Below, piece after piece: positions 10,180 through 20,712 of a DNA stretch of 64,000 nt. The stretch is taken from contig JAPYXD010000746.1 of assembly GCA_030998225.1 (NCBI GenBank), forward strand, positions 1,674,001 through 1,738,000, written 5' to 3'. The notes under the pieces were generated by a model. It was not told where the DNA came from, did no database searches, and saw only the letters and a program-made list of their open reading frames with translations. How positions within the stretch are numbered: the first letter of the stretch is position 1; every line of letters begins with the position of its first letter. The position numbers and the translations under genes were made by a program. The DNA is from Diplolepis rosae. Its lineage: Eukaryota; Arthropoda; Insecta; Hymenoptera; Diplolepididae.

Positions 10180-12882
10180 ATGGATTCTCTGGTAAATTCA
10201 CATATTTTACATATTGTATTGAAATAATTTTCACACTTTCTTTTTTAATAATTGTTAGCCTGATGTTCATTTATATTTTATACGAACAGTTTTGTTAAAA
10301 GTATAAACTAAAGAGATCAGTTTTTGTGATATTAACTTTAGTGAATAAAATTGATTTCTGACCATGTTTTGTGTAAATTGATTGTATAAATTAATTTTAA
10401 ATACGAAGCTCAAATAGCTTTTAGATTAATATGTTTAAAATTAAATTTTGAATTTCATTGAAATATTAACAACAGGCTTTCATTTATAATTCTGCAATTT
10501 TGAATCATTTAAATTTGAAACTAAACAATTTTTAATTGTAATATATTAAATTTCATTGAGTTAACAATTCTTTACTTTTGAATGTTTAATATTTTATTTG
10601 AATATTTCAGAATTTACAAATGTTTTATATTAAATCCATCTGTTAGGAAATTATTATGTTTAATGCTTCATATTATTTTAAATTTAAATTACTGAGAGAC
10701 GTTTTTGAAAATCGATAATGGAGCAGACTTTCTTTGTACACAGAAAAAATTAATCGCTTAAAATTTAAGTTACTTTCGAAGACTCTTGGACATAGAGTTT
10801 TATAAGACGCAGTCGCAGAAAACTTCAGTAACTTTTCATTAAATAAGAGAAGAAGTTCATTAAATGGTAGAAAAAGTTGAACTCTATTTAGTAAAAAGTC
10901 ACTGAAATTTTCTGCCAAGAGTCTTCGAAAGTAACTCAAATTTTAAGCGACTAATTTTTTCCGTGTAGTCTGAGTGGCCACCTTAATATTCAATAAAAAA
11001 AAAACAGTTATCTATTTCTGTCAACTAAACAAGACCTTTTTATTGCTTAGGCATTAAAGTATCTTCAGAAAACATTCGTAATCGTTGTCTTCGTTAACGA
11101 AGTTGACGACGATGGCAAAAAAGTCGTGGATTTGGTTCCATCGAAATGGATAGACAAATCCGGATCTTTCCCCGTATGTCGTTATCCACTTCGAGGTGGA
11201 AAAAAGTTGCAGGAATTAATAAAAACACAGGCTGAACCTCACTTTTCGTGGAAAGAACACGAAATAAAGATTTTACAGGGAGCAAGTAAGTTTTCTTTAT
11301 AATAATTTGAATAATTTTTTGTTCTAAATTGTTTCCAAATAAAAATTCAAGTTTAAATTGAATTTTGAGGTCATGTAATACTTAATTACTTACATAGGAG
11401 CTATATAAATTTCTTCGGGTTTTTGTCTATAATAATAAATACTTTTTGCTAAAACTTTGGGAAATAGCAAAGAACATGTAAATATACGTCTGTCAGCTCT
11501 TATTTTTCTAACAAATTTAAAAAACGTTGATTCCTTTTTTACTGGCTAGAATTTTTGTTTTTAATTCTGAAAAAAAGAAGAGTTGACAGACGTATGTTTT
11601 CATATTCTTTACCATTTCCCAACGCTTTAACGAAAAATATTTATTATTGTGGACAGAAAGTCGGAGAAACAGATATGGCTCATGTGGTAAGTAATTAAGT
11701 ATCACATGCCCTTAAATTTAATTTAAAACTTTTTATTTATGCAGGGTTTCAGCAAATGACGCAGTCTTATTTCAAAGATTGTTTAAAAGATATGGAAGAT
11801 AGAATGATTATTATGATAAGAAAAGAGATAAAAAATGCCAAGAACAGTATTTTGTACGACTTGAAGAAAAGAATGGAGTTGTTATCAACGTCATTACTGA
11901 AAAATGGTATTGAAACGACCATAGGAAAAATTGAGGAGGAGAAGAAAAAGCTGGATATTCAACTGCCTATTCGTGATTTTGAAACTTTCAAGACGTTTGA
12001 TAAGACCGTAAAAGATGATCTTGTAAAAAATAGCGCCTTTGTAAGTGTAAAGTACTTTCAATTTAAAATTACATAATTGAGCCAACGGATGCAATAAGGG
12101 CATTTGCGCTCGAACACGCTGGAAAACGCTGGAAAACGCAGCATAAATTAAAACTCGAACTTCATTTATCAAGATGTATCAAGATAAATATATATTTTTT
12201 TTAAACTTCGAGTTTTAATTTTTGCTGTGACGTCACGCGTTTGGACAATACTTTCCAGCCTTTTCGAGCGCAAGTGCCCTTATTGCATCCGTCGGCTCAA
12301 TTAAAATTCATAATTAGAACTACAGAATATAATGATGGTAATAACTGTGTATCCAGTGCTTGCTTCAAGGCTCCACATTCGTGTCAGAAGGTATCCGAAA
12401 TTGTCTGCCTATTTTCATGGGAAAAGAAGTCCAACTTGAGTACACCGCAACTGGACGAAAAGTAAAGGGCGTCGGAAAAGAAAATTTCGGTGAAACTTAC
12501 ACCTACCAATGTATGACAGGTATGTATGTATAAAAACGAAACCCTAAATTATATTTTAAAATATTTTAAATGTATTTCATATATTTCCAATTCGACAACT
12601 TGTCATTATGAAACAAAATTTTTTTTAATCTTGTAGACTTAGATTTTGTTTACTATCTAATTTTGAAGTTGATTTATTTAAAATATTAAAATACTTCGAA
12701 TTGCGAATCTATTTTTAAAAATAATTAAATTCTTTATTTCAATTCAAGTGTTTGTTGCAGATGCTTTATGCCACTTGCTGCAAGTAAATTTTAAAGAAGT
12801 GCTTGCAAAAACAGGAAAGTGGTTGTCCGGAGCAGTGGACAGAGAAGGCGGAAAAAAGGAACGCCTCAGAATGAGCCTATAA
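10180..12882 (+). CDS. DUF4806-like protein, five-exon intact gene
   Basis: Exons 10180-10191, 11051-11285, 11745-12040, 12357-12519 and 12761-12882 carry GT-AG boundaries and add up to 828 nt, exactly 275 codons plus TAA. The first exon encodes only four residues (MDSL). Exon 2 encodes a small N-terminal module (FVIVVFVNEVDDDG, VDLVPSKWID, FPVCRYP) that I associate with DUF4806 proteins. Exon 3 is charged, probably coiled-coil, and leads into LDIQLPIRDFETFKTFD, a typical DUF4806 opening. Exons 4-5 give IRNCLPIFMGKEVQLEYTA, GRKVKGVGKENF and a basic tail. A polyadenylation signal (AATAAA) lies near 12914. The family is expanded in insects and its biochemical role is unknown. The intact frame despite three MITE-laden introns suggests the gene is maintained. 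The exon 4 start at 12357 is chosen because it keeps phase; it is the least certain boundary. Confidence 0.8.
10738..10966. mobile_element. Foldback MITE in intron 1 (ACAC-GAAAAAATTA ends)
   Basis: Inverted ends of about 52 bp: ACACAGAAAAAATTAATCGC at the left mirrors the ACGG-AAAAAATTAGTCGC end at the right, through to CGAAGACTCTTGG. Length 229 bp, no coding capacity. The short minus-strand frame across it is an artefact. Confidence 0.85.
11343..11730. mobile_element. Foldback MITE filling most of intron 2
   Basis: Two arms of about 165-180 bp around 11536 are reverse complements with roughly 80% identity: TTGGGAAATAGCAAAGAACA and ATACGTCTGTCAGCTCTT at the left mirror the AAGAGTTGACAGACGTATG and TTTACCATTTCCCAACG blocks at the right. 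The edge AAGTATCACATGCCCTTAAA also occurs near 15246. It occupies nearly all of intron 2. Confidence 0.8.
12075..12302. mobile_element. 228-bp foldback MITE in intron 3
   Basis: The ends AATTGAGCCAACGGATGCAA and TTGCATCCGTCGGCTCAATT are inverted copies, extending about 40 bp inward to TTGCGCTCGAA with one or two mismatches. Flanks (TTTAAAATTACAT and TTAAAATTCAT) resemble one another and may be a decayed target duplication. No gene is inside. Confidence 0.87.
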
Positions 12883-12969
12883 GTTTAACATATACCATGT
12901 CAATTATATTAAAAATAAACGTACGTTGATTCAAACTTCTTGTTTATTTCCTTCAATTATAGGGAAATG

Positions 12970-13107
12970 CCGGTAGGGTGTACTTTGGACTGTATATCGA
13001 TTCTCCAAAGCATTAATTCTCCCAAGCGCAGTGAACTTCACGCTGGAAATCCCAAGAATTTTAATGCTTTGGAGAATCGATATACGATTGAAAGTACACC
13101 CTACCGG
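12970..13107. mobile_element. 138-bp foldback MITE just 3' of the DUF4806-like gene
   Basis: CCGGTAGGGTGTACTTT at the left mirrors AAAGTACACCCTACCGG at the right; the homology runs on through TATCGATTCTCCAAAGCATT. The pentamer AAATG flanks both sides (12965-12969, 13108-13112) as a target duplication. Short loop between arms. Confidence 0.87.
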
Positions 13108-13114
13108 AAATGCC

Positions 13115-13730
13115 GAATTAGACCAACTTCCCACCCATTTTTGGGCCATTATTTTTATGTAGCTTTGGGCCAATACTGGCAGCCAGTGACGCGCAAGTAA
13201 GGGCAGCCAAGTATAGGCCGCCAAGTGTAGCCCTTAAATATCATTTCAGTAATGGGCCATCAACATATGCCGATTTTGAGCCAATACTGGCAGTCAGTGA
13301 CGGACAAGTGAAGGCGGCCAAGTGCAGCCCTTAGATATCATTTCGGTAATGGGCCATTAACTTATGCCGATTTCGAGCCAATACTGGCAGTCAGTGACGG
13401 GCAAGTTAAGGCGGCCAAGTGCAGCCCTTAGATATCATTTCGGTAATGGGCCATTAATAAATGTCGATGTCGAGCCAATACTGGCAGTCAGTGACGGGCA
13501 AGTGAAGGCGGCCAAGTGCAGCCCTTAGATATCATTTCGGTAATGGGCCATTAACATATGCCGATTTCGAGCCAATACTGGCAGTCAATGACGGGCAAGT
13601 GAAGGCAGCCAAGTGCAGCCCTTAGATATCATTTCGGTAATGGCGCAGCACCGGCGGCCAAGTCTCGGCAACATATTTGCCACTACTGGGCCAAAGTTGG
13701 GCCGTTTATGATTTCGCACTTGGGTAAGTA
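13115..13730. repeat. 97-bp tandem repeat rich in GGGCCA
   Basis: The block GAGCCAATACTGGCAGTCAG recurs at 13278, 13375, 13472 and 13569, exactly 97 bp apart; a more diverged copy precedes at 13168 and partial units follow to about 13730. Each unit also has AAGGCGGCCAAGTGCAGCCC. It is GC-richer than its surroundings. No open frame of interest. Confidence 0.9.
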
Positions 13731-13856
13731 CATGAATGAAAAACCAATATTTAATTATTATAATTTGAACATGTATGCAATAGAAAGAGAATCAGTTTCT
13801 TATTTTTAAAAAGTTTAATTTTTTATTTTCATATTTTCGTATTTTTAATACTTTTT

Positions 13857-15110
13857 TTTACATTCTCATCATGGACGAGAAGGTATTGGTTTTATGTGAA
13901 AAATGACTTTCGAAATTTTCATCAAATCTTTACGTTTTGAGACCCCCTGACTCAGAAAAAAAGGTTTTTACGAAAGTGTCTGTCTGTCTGTCTGTCTGTA
14001 GGTCGTGTGCGGCATAACTCTCGATAGAATTATCAGATTGAATTGAGCTTTGGTACACTTTATCGGAGCCGAAAAAGTAAGGACAAGTTCGTTAACCAGC
14101 CACATCCAATCACAATTCAGGGATTGAGGACTACTTTTGTGTTTTTGAAAATAACTTTTTGAAAAAATCAAAAATTTCAATACTGGTTTTTGATAGTGCT
14201 CATAAATCTCTACAAATTATCCTGATACCATTTTTTGATTAAATCAAAATTAGAAATGTTACAGCATATTCAAATTCAAAAAAAGTCAATATCAAAATCC
14301 ATATTCCAGGTAAATTATACGAGATACGAAAAAACGTTATAATACAATATTATTTACTACATAAAGACCTACAAATTTAAATTGTAATATTTTTCCATAA
14401 GATGCATATTTTTCTTTTTAATTTAAAAAAAAACTATTGAAAATCCAAAATTCAATTTTTTAACAATAATATGTGAAATACGAAAAAAACGTAAGAATAC
14501 AAAATTGTTCGCTTCAAAAGGATCTACAAATTTTGTCTTATACAGTTTTTAATGAAACATATATTTTTCGTTTCAATTCCAAAAAATACGATTAAAATCC
14601 GAAAATTCCATTTTTTAGACAAAATATGTGAGATACAAAAAAAACGTTTCGATGGAAAATTGTTTGCCTGAATGAAGTCTACAAAGTCTCATTTAGACAT
14701 TTCGGGACAGGATGTATATTTTATGTTTCGATCTTTAATACTAAAAAAATTCGATTTTTTTAACCAAAATATGTGAGATAGGAAATAAGCGTTGTTCTGC
14801 AAAATCGTTTCCTTAAATAAAGTCTACGATTGTTTTTTCTTTTTGAGATATTTGGAATAAAATAAATAAATTATTTTAATCATGTAATTTATTAAAAAGT
14901 TACTGAAATGTATACAGAAAATCGAGCGCGAAGCGCGAGCGTCATGATGAGAATGTGTTTCTTAAGGCCGATAGAGTCTTAAGTAAATTGAATTTCCTGT
15001 TTCACTTAAATTCAAAAAGAAATTGAGTGACTGACAAAATGTGTAATTCACATCATCTGTAATATTAATATAAAATTGGTTTGAGCTTCAGTATAAAATT
15101 ATAAGAAATA
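13857..15110 (+). repeat. Dispersed repeat R, copy 1 (TCTG microsatellite, ATTCTCATCATG ends)
   Basis: Starts TTTACATTCTCATCATGG, runs through a (TCTG)n tract at 13979-13999, TCGTGTGCGGCATAACTCTC, then three to four diverged units of about 120-150 bp, to GAGCGCGAAGCGCGAGCG and CATGATGAGAATG near 14955, so the core has 14-bp inverted ends. Homology with the 55118 copy continues to about 15110. Other copies: 48485-49120 (-), 50440-51570 (-), 51925-52300 (-) and 55118-56390 (+). No protein is encoded; it is a nonautonomous element of unknown class. Confidence 0.85.
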
Positions 15111-15121
15111 AATTTAAATCT

Positions 15122-15202
15122 ATTTTTCAAAAAAATAATAGTGCACGGACGTCAGTGTTAATTTTCTTTATACGTCTCGGCACTATTATTTTTTTGAAAA
15201 AT
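15122..15202. repeat. Short perfect hairpin
   Basis: TTTTTCAAAAAAATAATAGTGC and its exact reverse complement flank a 35-base loop holding ACGGACGTCAG and TACGTCTC. It may be a solo MITE or a hairpin remnant; nothing else is seen around it. Confidence 0.75.
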
Positions 15203-15469
15203 TCAAAATTGTGGAAAAACAACTGTGTAAACTAAATTGCTTTCAAGGTAAAGTATCACATACCCTTAAATCAATTTCTGAAATATTTGTTTGACTCACA
15301 CTAGTCAGAATGTTTTAAAATTTCATTGTAATTTATGGCTAGTTCTTGTATTTTCTTATTAAAAAAGTGATAATTCCACACTTTTCTGAAAAAAAAATAG
15401 AACAATGTTTTTCAAAAAAACTCAAATGAATTGATTTATAAACATTTATAATAAGATGTATAAATAAAT

Positions 15470-17079
15470 AAATTGCATTTAATGAAATATTTCAAATAAA
15501 ACGATTACTTTTTGTGCCCTCTTTTGAGGATATTGTTAGAATTTCCTTTTCTCACAATTTTACTGGGAATTCTTATATAAATCAGGATCACCTCCGGTAA
15601 GTATGTGCTTTATTTCACTCTCTATATCAAAATAAGTGCACTCAGAAAAAAGATTTGATTGAATCAAAGAAAATTATTTGTTTCAACGACTTTCTTTGAT
15701 TTAAAGAAATGATTTGTTTAAATGAAATAAAATTTGTTTAATTCAAACAAAATGTCTTTAAACGAAATAAATATTTGTTTGAATCAAATTAATTTTTCTT
15801 CAAAACAAAGAAATTAATTCAATGATATATGGTCAAAGATATAAATTGTTTGATTAAAGGCAGAAATTTATTTGATTCAAGCAAATATTTATTTGGTCCA
15901 AAGATGTTTTGTTTGAATCAAAAAAATTTCGTCCCAATAAGGTAGTTTTCATCATCGAAAAGTAAACCTCAGGCAAAAATTGATAATTTTGCCTTTAAGA
16001 ATAGCAATATTATTATTGAAGGGCTATTTTGAAAGAGAAAAGATTATTTTCCATAAAAAAAAGTTAAAATACAGAAAAATAATTTTATTAATAAATTTTA
16101 TTTTGGACCCAACTTTTTTTCTTATCGCTTCTTATCAAATTTTAAAAAATTATGCGATTCTAATAAATCATGAATCATTTTTTCAGAGAAAAGATTTCCC
16201 ACAACTTCCCCGTTTCTGATTTTTAAAAATAAATTCTTTAATGGCTGAAACCAATAAAAAAACATGTTTCAAAATGAAATTTTTATAAACAAATTGCTGA
16301 ATTTGATAATAATTTATTCATTTTCGAAAATTGGAAATGGTTAAGTTGTGGGGAAATCTTTTCTCTGAAAAAGTGATTCATGATTTATTAGAATCTCATA
16401 ATTTTTTGAAATTTGGTAAGAAGCGATAAGAAAAAAAGTTGGGGCAAAAATAAAATTTATTAATAAAGTTATTTTTCTGTGTTTTAAATTTTTTTTATGG
16501 AAAATAATCTTTTCTCTTTCAAAATAGCCCTTCAATAATAATATTGCTATTCTTAAAGGCAAAATTATCTATTTTTGCCTGAGGTTTACTTTTCGTGGAT
16601 AAAAACTACCTTAATGAATCAAAATTTTTTTGATTCAAACAAAATATCTTTGGATCAAATAAATATTCGTTCGAATCAAATAAATTTCTGCCTTCAATCA
16701 AACAATTTATATCTTTGACCATATATCATTGAATTAATTTCTTTGTTTTGAAGAAAAATTACTTTGATTCAAACAAATATTTATTTCGTTTAAAGACATT
16801 ATGTTTGAATTAAAAAAATTTTATTTTATTCAAACAAATCATTTCTTTAAATCAAAGAAAGTCTTTCAAGCAAATAATTTTCTTTGATTCAATCGAATCT
16901 TTTTTCTGAGTGCATCTATTTTGATTTAGAGAGTGAAATAAAGCGTATTTACCGAAGGTGATCCTGATTTATATAAGAATTCCCAGTAAAATTGTGAGAA
17001 AAGGAAATTCTAACAATATCCTCAAAAGAGGGCACAAAAAATAATTGTTTCATTTGAAATATTTCAATAAATGCAATTT
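15470..17079. mobile_element. 1.6-kb palindromic foldback element
   Basis: Arms 15470-16225 and 16319-17079 are inverted copies, about 90% identical outside and less near the centre. From the outside in: AAATTGCATTT, CCTCTTTTGAGGATATTGTT, GCACTCAGAAAAAAGATT, an interior of TTTGATTCAAACAAA-like motifs, then the GCAATATTATTATTGAAGGG block also found in the P element. The GCACTCAGAAAAAA pair (about 15640 and 16912) may be the true terminus of an inner element nested in an older inverted repeat. Two mirror-image 70-80 codon frames (15980-16219 and 16341-16562) are by-products of the palindrome. Confidence 0.88.
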
Positions 17080-18180
17080 GAAATGATTTCCATGAATAAA
17101 TTTGCTAGTTTTCTAAAGTCCGAGGACTATTTCAATTTTTTCGATATATAACTAAAATTACTTTAAATTATATAGATTTATTTTAAAAACGCTTGAAAAT
17201 CGAGGATATTTTACAATTGGAATTGTTTGCAATTAAAATTTTTGTAAAGAGGAACTACTATAATTATTTGCGTAGATCTTTTTATTTAAATATTCCCAAC
17301 TTATTCAATTTAAAATTGGAAATATTACTATTAAGCAATTTTCAATACCTCATTATTTTTTAATCTGTCCACTTATGATTTTCTCGTAAGATTTTAATTA
17401 ATCACTTGTAAAAAGCACTTATAGCCTTAAAAAACCTTTGAAAATTAAAAAAATTTTGATTTCAAACGATTTTAAAACTCTTTCATTTTTAGATCATTGT
17501 ATCATCAATTCATCTGATTTACATTGTACTTTTGTAAAATTTCAATAACTGTAATTTAATTTTCATTTGCAAGACTGTAAGAGTATTGGATTTAAATTCT
17601 AAACTCAAAATTTCAATTTCTCATTTCGACCAAAAATATTGACAGTAACAATTTTTCCCTTCATAGATGTACTTTATTACCATAAGGTATAGGTAAGAAT
17701 GAATATTAAATAGTTATTTCCTGTAAGTAATTATTTATTTAGTTATTTCATAAATTTCGGGTCGGCTGCAAAGTTTTTCCTACGTAACCAAACTTGAAGC
17801 TAGGTTTCCACATTTTATCTTTAAAGGAGTGTTTTTATATCCTCATAAAATAGAATTACAAGAAAGGTAATTATGACAGAATTTATTAATTAAAAATGAT
17901 TATTATTTTTAAAATTTACATAAAAATGCAATTAATTAACGTTCTGAATTTATAATATTCAAAATCAATTGAGTGAAATCAAAGAAAGTTAAAAAATAAA
18001 ACTACTTGAATACAACAGGTTATGAACCTAAGCTCAAATTCTGCATTTAAATTCTACAAACAAATAGTATCGAATAAATAGTCCTTGCAAATCACACACT
18101 CGAAAGAATTATTTAACATTTCCTGAAATTCATAAAATTTATGTCACGTCATCAACATTATTTAAGACTTTTTACAAAAT
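17080..18180. other. AT-rich spacer without recognisable features
   Basis: About 75% A+T with no frame, repeat or splice structure that I can support. It separates the palindrome ending at 17079 from the GC-richer block at 18190. Confidence 0.6.
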
Positions 18181-18557
18181 TTGTCAGCTGTCAAATTTTG
18201 TAAACAGAAGGAACAGAAGTCACCGGGCGAGCAGACGACGAGATGCATGAGACATCGAATCGAAGAAATCGCAGAAACTCAGAAAGTTAGGGAACGCTTG
18301 CTTTTACTTTATTTCGTATATGCTATATATAGACGAAATAAGGAGAGAGCCGAAGTCTCCCGAAGATTTTCGAGCATCTCCGTGTTTTCGAATGCAGAAG
18401 ACACTGCGAGAAACACGCGTCGCCATGGAAACGGCTGAAAGTTGTGAAGAGGGCAGCACCTCGATACCCAAGAAAGAGTGATGTTCTATATATATCGTTT
18501 TCCCACTCCGAGGCCACTCGCCGCATCTAGGTTTATAATATCTTTGCCCAAGATCGA
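18181..18557. promoter_or_regulatory. GC-richer block with X-box-like site, possible promoter relic
   Basis: An island of about 45-50% GC with many CG dinucleotides in AT-rich DNA. It holds GTCGCCATGGAAAC near 18419-18432, close to the imperfect palindrome bound by RFX factors (GTTGCCATGGCAAC), and a CTATATATAG tract near 18320. An 85-codon frame (18181-18438) opens at TTG and has low-complexity basic character; I do not call it a gene. Element A starts immediately after. A promoter or 5' exon is possible but unproven. Confidence 0.3.
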
Positions 18558-18565
18558 TATACCAG

Positions 18566-20285
18566 CAGTGATCCCAGATCGTGGGAGCTGGCGGCCCCCA
18601 CCACGCTCCCATGTGGGAGCGCACACAATCAAGCGCGCCGTGTCGGTGTGTCCCCACTTCCTCGCTTCGATTTCACGCTCTCGTCTGTTTTTCCAAGATC
18701 GAAAATTATGTTTCTGTCGACTTCGTGTCAAAGTGGCGCGAAGCAGACGACAAATTTAAAATCACTAAATATATCATTTAAGATATTACCTTTCTTTCTT
18801 TGATATTTTTAAAAACATTTACCTAAAATGAATATCTAAACATTTTATTTTGAATTTTAGGTTGATTTAAAGAATCAAAAAATGATTTTCTATTGAAATT
18901 TAAATTCAATAAATTTTCAAAGTATCAAAACAAAATATCAATTTCAATATTTTTTAGATATGCAAATCAAATAGTTCAATTAGAAAATTATGTAGAGAAT
19001 ATTATATATTAAGGAATGATAAAATATGTATGATATTGGAGTTCAAAAAATAAAATACTAAAATACTCAAGTAATACATAAATTATATCTAATTATACAC
19101 TCGAAATTATACAGTAGAGTTTCTTCTCTGGTATAGGCAACATTGAAAAAAATTTCATTCAAATAAATAAATTAATATATAAATATATAAATTTAAATAA
19201 ATAAATAAATATAAATTTCATTATAAAACTGTGAATAAAAGGTTTCAATATTCAAAAAAACTAAAATTACATCTAAACTTGCATACGAAATTAGACTTTA
19301 CGATTTCTCTTATATAAAATACAAATATAAAATATTTATTTTGAATGAAATAGTTTTAAAAAATGTTATAGTACGTGAATCAACTATATCAATTAAAAAA
19401 TTAAGTGGAAAATATTTGATTTAAAAAAAAAAAGAAATTAAGGTTAAAAATCTACATTCCTAATTACATGATGATAGTAGATAAAAATTCTATACGATGT
19501 TGTTGTTAATAATTGGCTTTAGGGTTCAGAAATAATAACTCAGGAAGTCACATACTTTCAAACATTTCGACTCTAATATGAATCCTCATCAGTGATCTTT
19601 ATTTCTAAAATTTTAAAACAGTGGATAAAATATTACACATATGAGTTCTATTTTGGAATAAACTTTGGTAATGTAAAAAATGTAAAATATCGTGAGAAAA
19701 TTTACATAAAATTGTACAGAAAACATCGGTAAATTATCTAAAAACTTCCTTAAGAATAACAATAAAATTCTAGCACATAACTCTAATGTAAATCAACTAA
19801 AAACTAGTATATATTAGTGTCTAAATTCTACTGAAGATATAGATGCAAGTACATATGTAGTATAAAATTACAAAGGATTATTTAAGAAAATTAGCTTAGA
19901 ATTGCTAATACAAATTCTACACTGTTAGAATTTTCTACCGCGATTTCCCAGAACATGTGAGTGGAGTTTTATTCAGCTACAGCCTCCCAAAATTTAGACA
20001 GAATTTCAGGAAATTCTGTTACTTTTTAGTCAATTTATGAAAAAAAATTTTTTTATTAAACTTCACTTCCAAAGTGTTGAATATTCTGTATATTTTTCCC
20101 TGGAATTACTGATACTTGTAATAGGAATAATTTTGCGTTTTGGTAACTGAAGTTCAATGCACTTACATGCACCTGAAAATTCATCCACATGCAACTGAAA
20201 TTCAGTTACAGTTACGCAATTGTTATGATAATTTTATAAAAATTGTGTTACAGTTTGGTAGTTTTTAAGATACATTTTTAGAAAA
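18566..20285 (+). repeat. Left arm of element A
   Basis: A 1.72-kb arm. Its outer 200 bp resemble the outer part of element B (TTTCACGCT, then GTGGCGCGAAGCAGACGAC). The inner part contains TCATCAGTG...TTTCGAC, a motif discussed as hammerhead-like on the opposite strand. Confidence 0.88.
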
Positions 20286-20712
20286 TGAAAAATTTTCTGA
20301 TTTTAATAGTTAACTAACAAAGCTACTGAATTTCCAATCAATACCTTAACTCGAAATTTTAAACATTTATTGACTATGGAAGTTTATTGATATTTGTAAA
20401 AACATTCGCCTGATAAAAACATTTTTGAGATTATGTGAAATTCTTGGAAAATTCTCAGTAAAATTTAAAGCCAATAAATATTTGAAGACTTAAATCAATA
20501 TATTAATTAAAATATATTTTGGGTTTAAAAATTTGATCAACTGCATCAATTAGAAAATTTTGCCTTTGTGTGAAGCATTTCTTTTTTCTCATTAAAAAGT
20601 CTATGCATATAAGCCACTAAAACGTAAAATGAGAACTTGAAATTGGAAAAAATGTACTGAATTTTTATATATATATAAAGAAAAGTTTTCTTAATATTAT
20701 GAAGCTCAACTG

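Noticed and set aside
11657..11686. Possible 30-base micro-exon with AG and GTAAGT borders in intron 2 of the DUF4806-like gene
   Set aside because: It lies inside the inverted-repeat MITE; the exons already join in phase without it.
18304..18781. Several overlapping 60-117 codon frames on both strands at the outer end of element A, with identical mirror frames at 22217-22523
   Set aside because: They are the same sequence seen twice in a palindrome, cover the GC-rich terminal region, and have no motif or start context.
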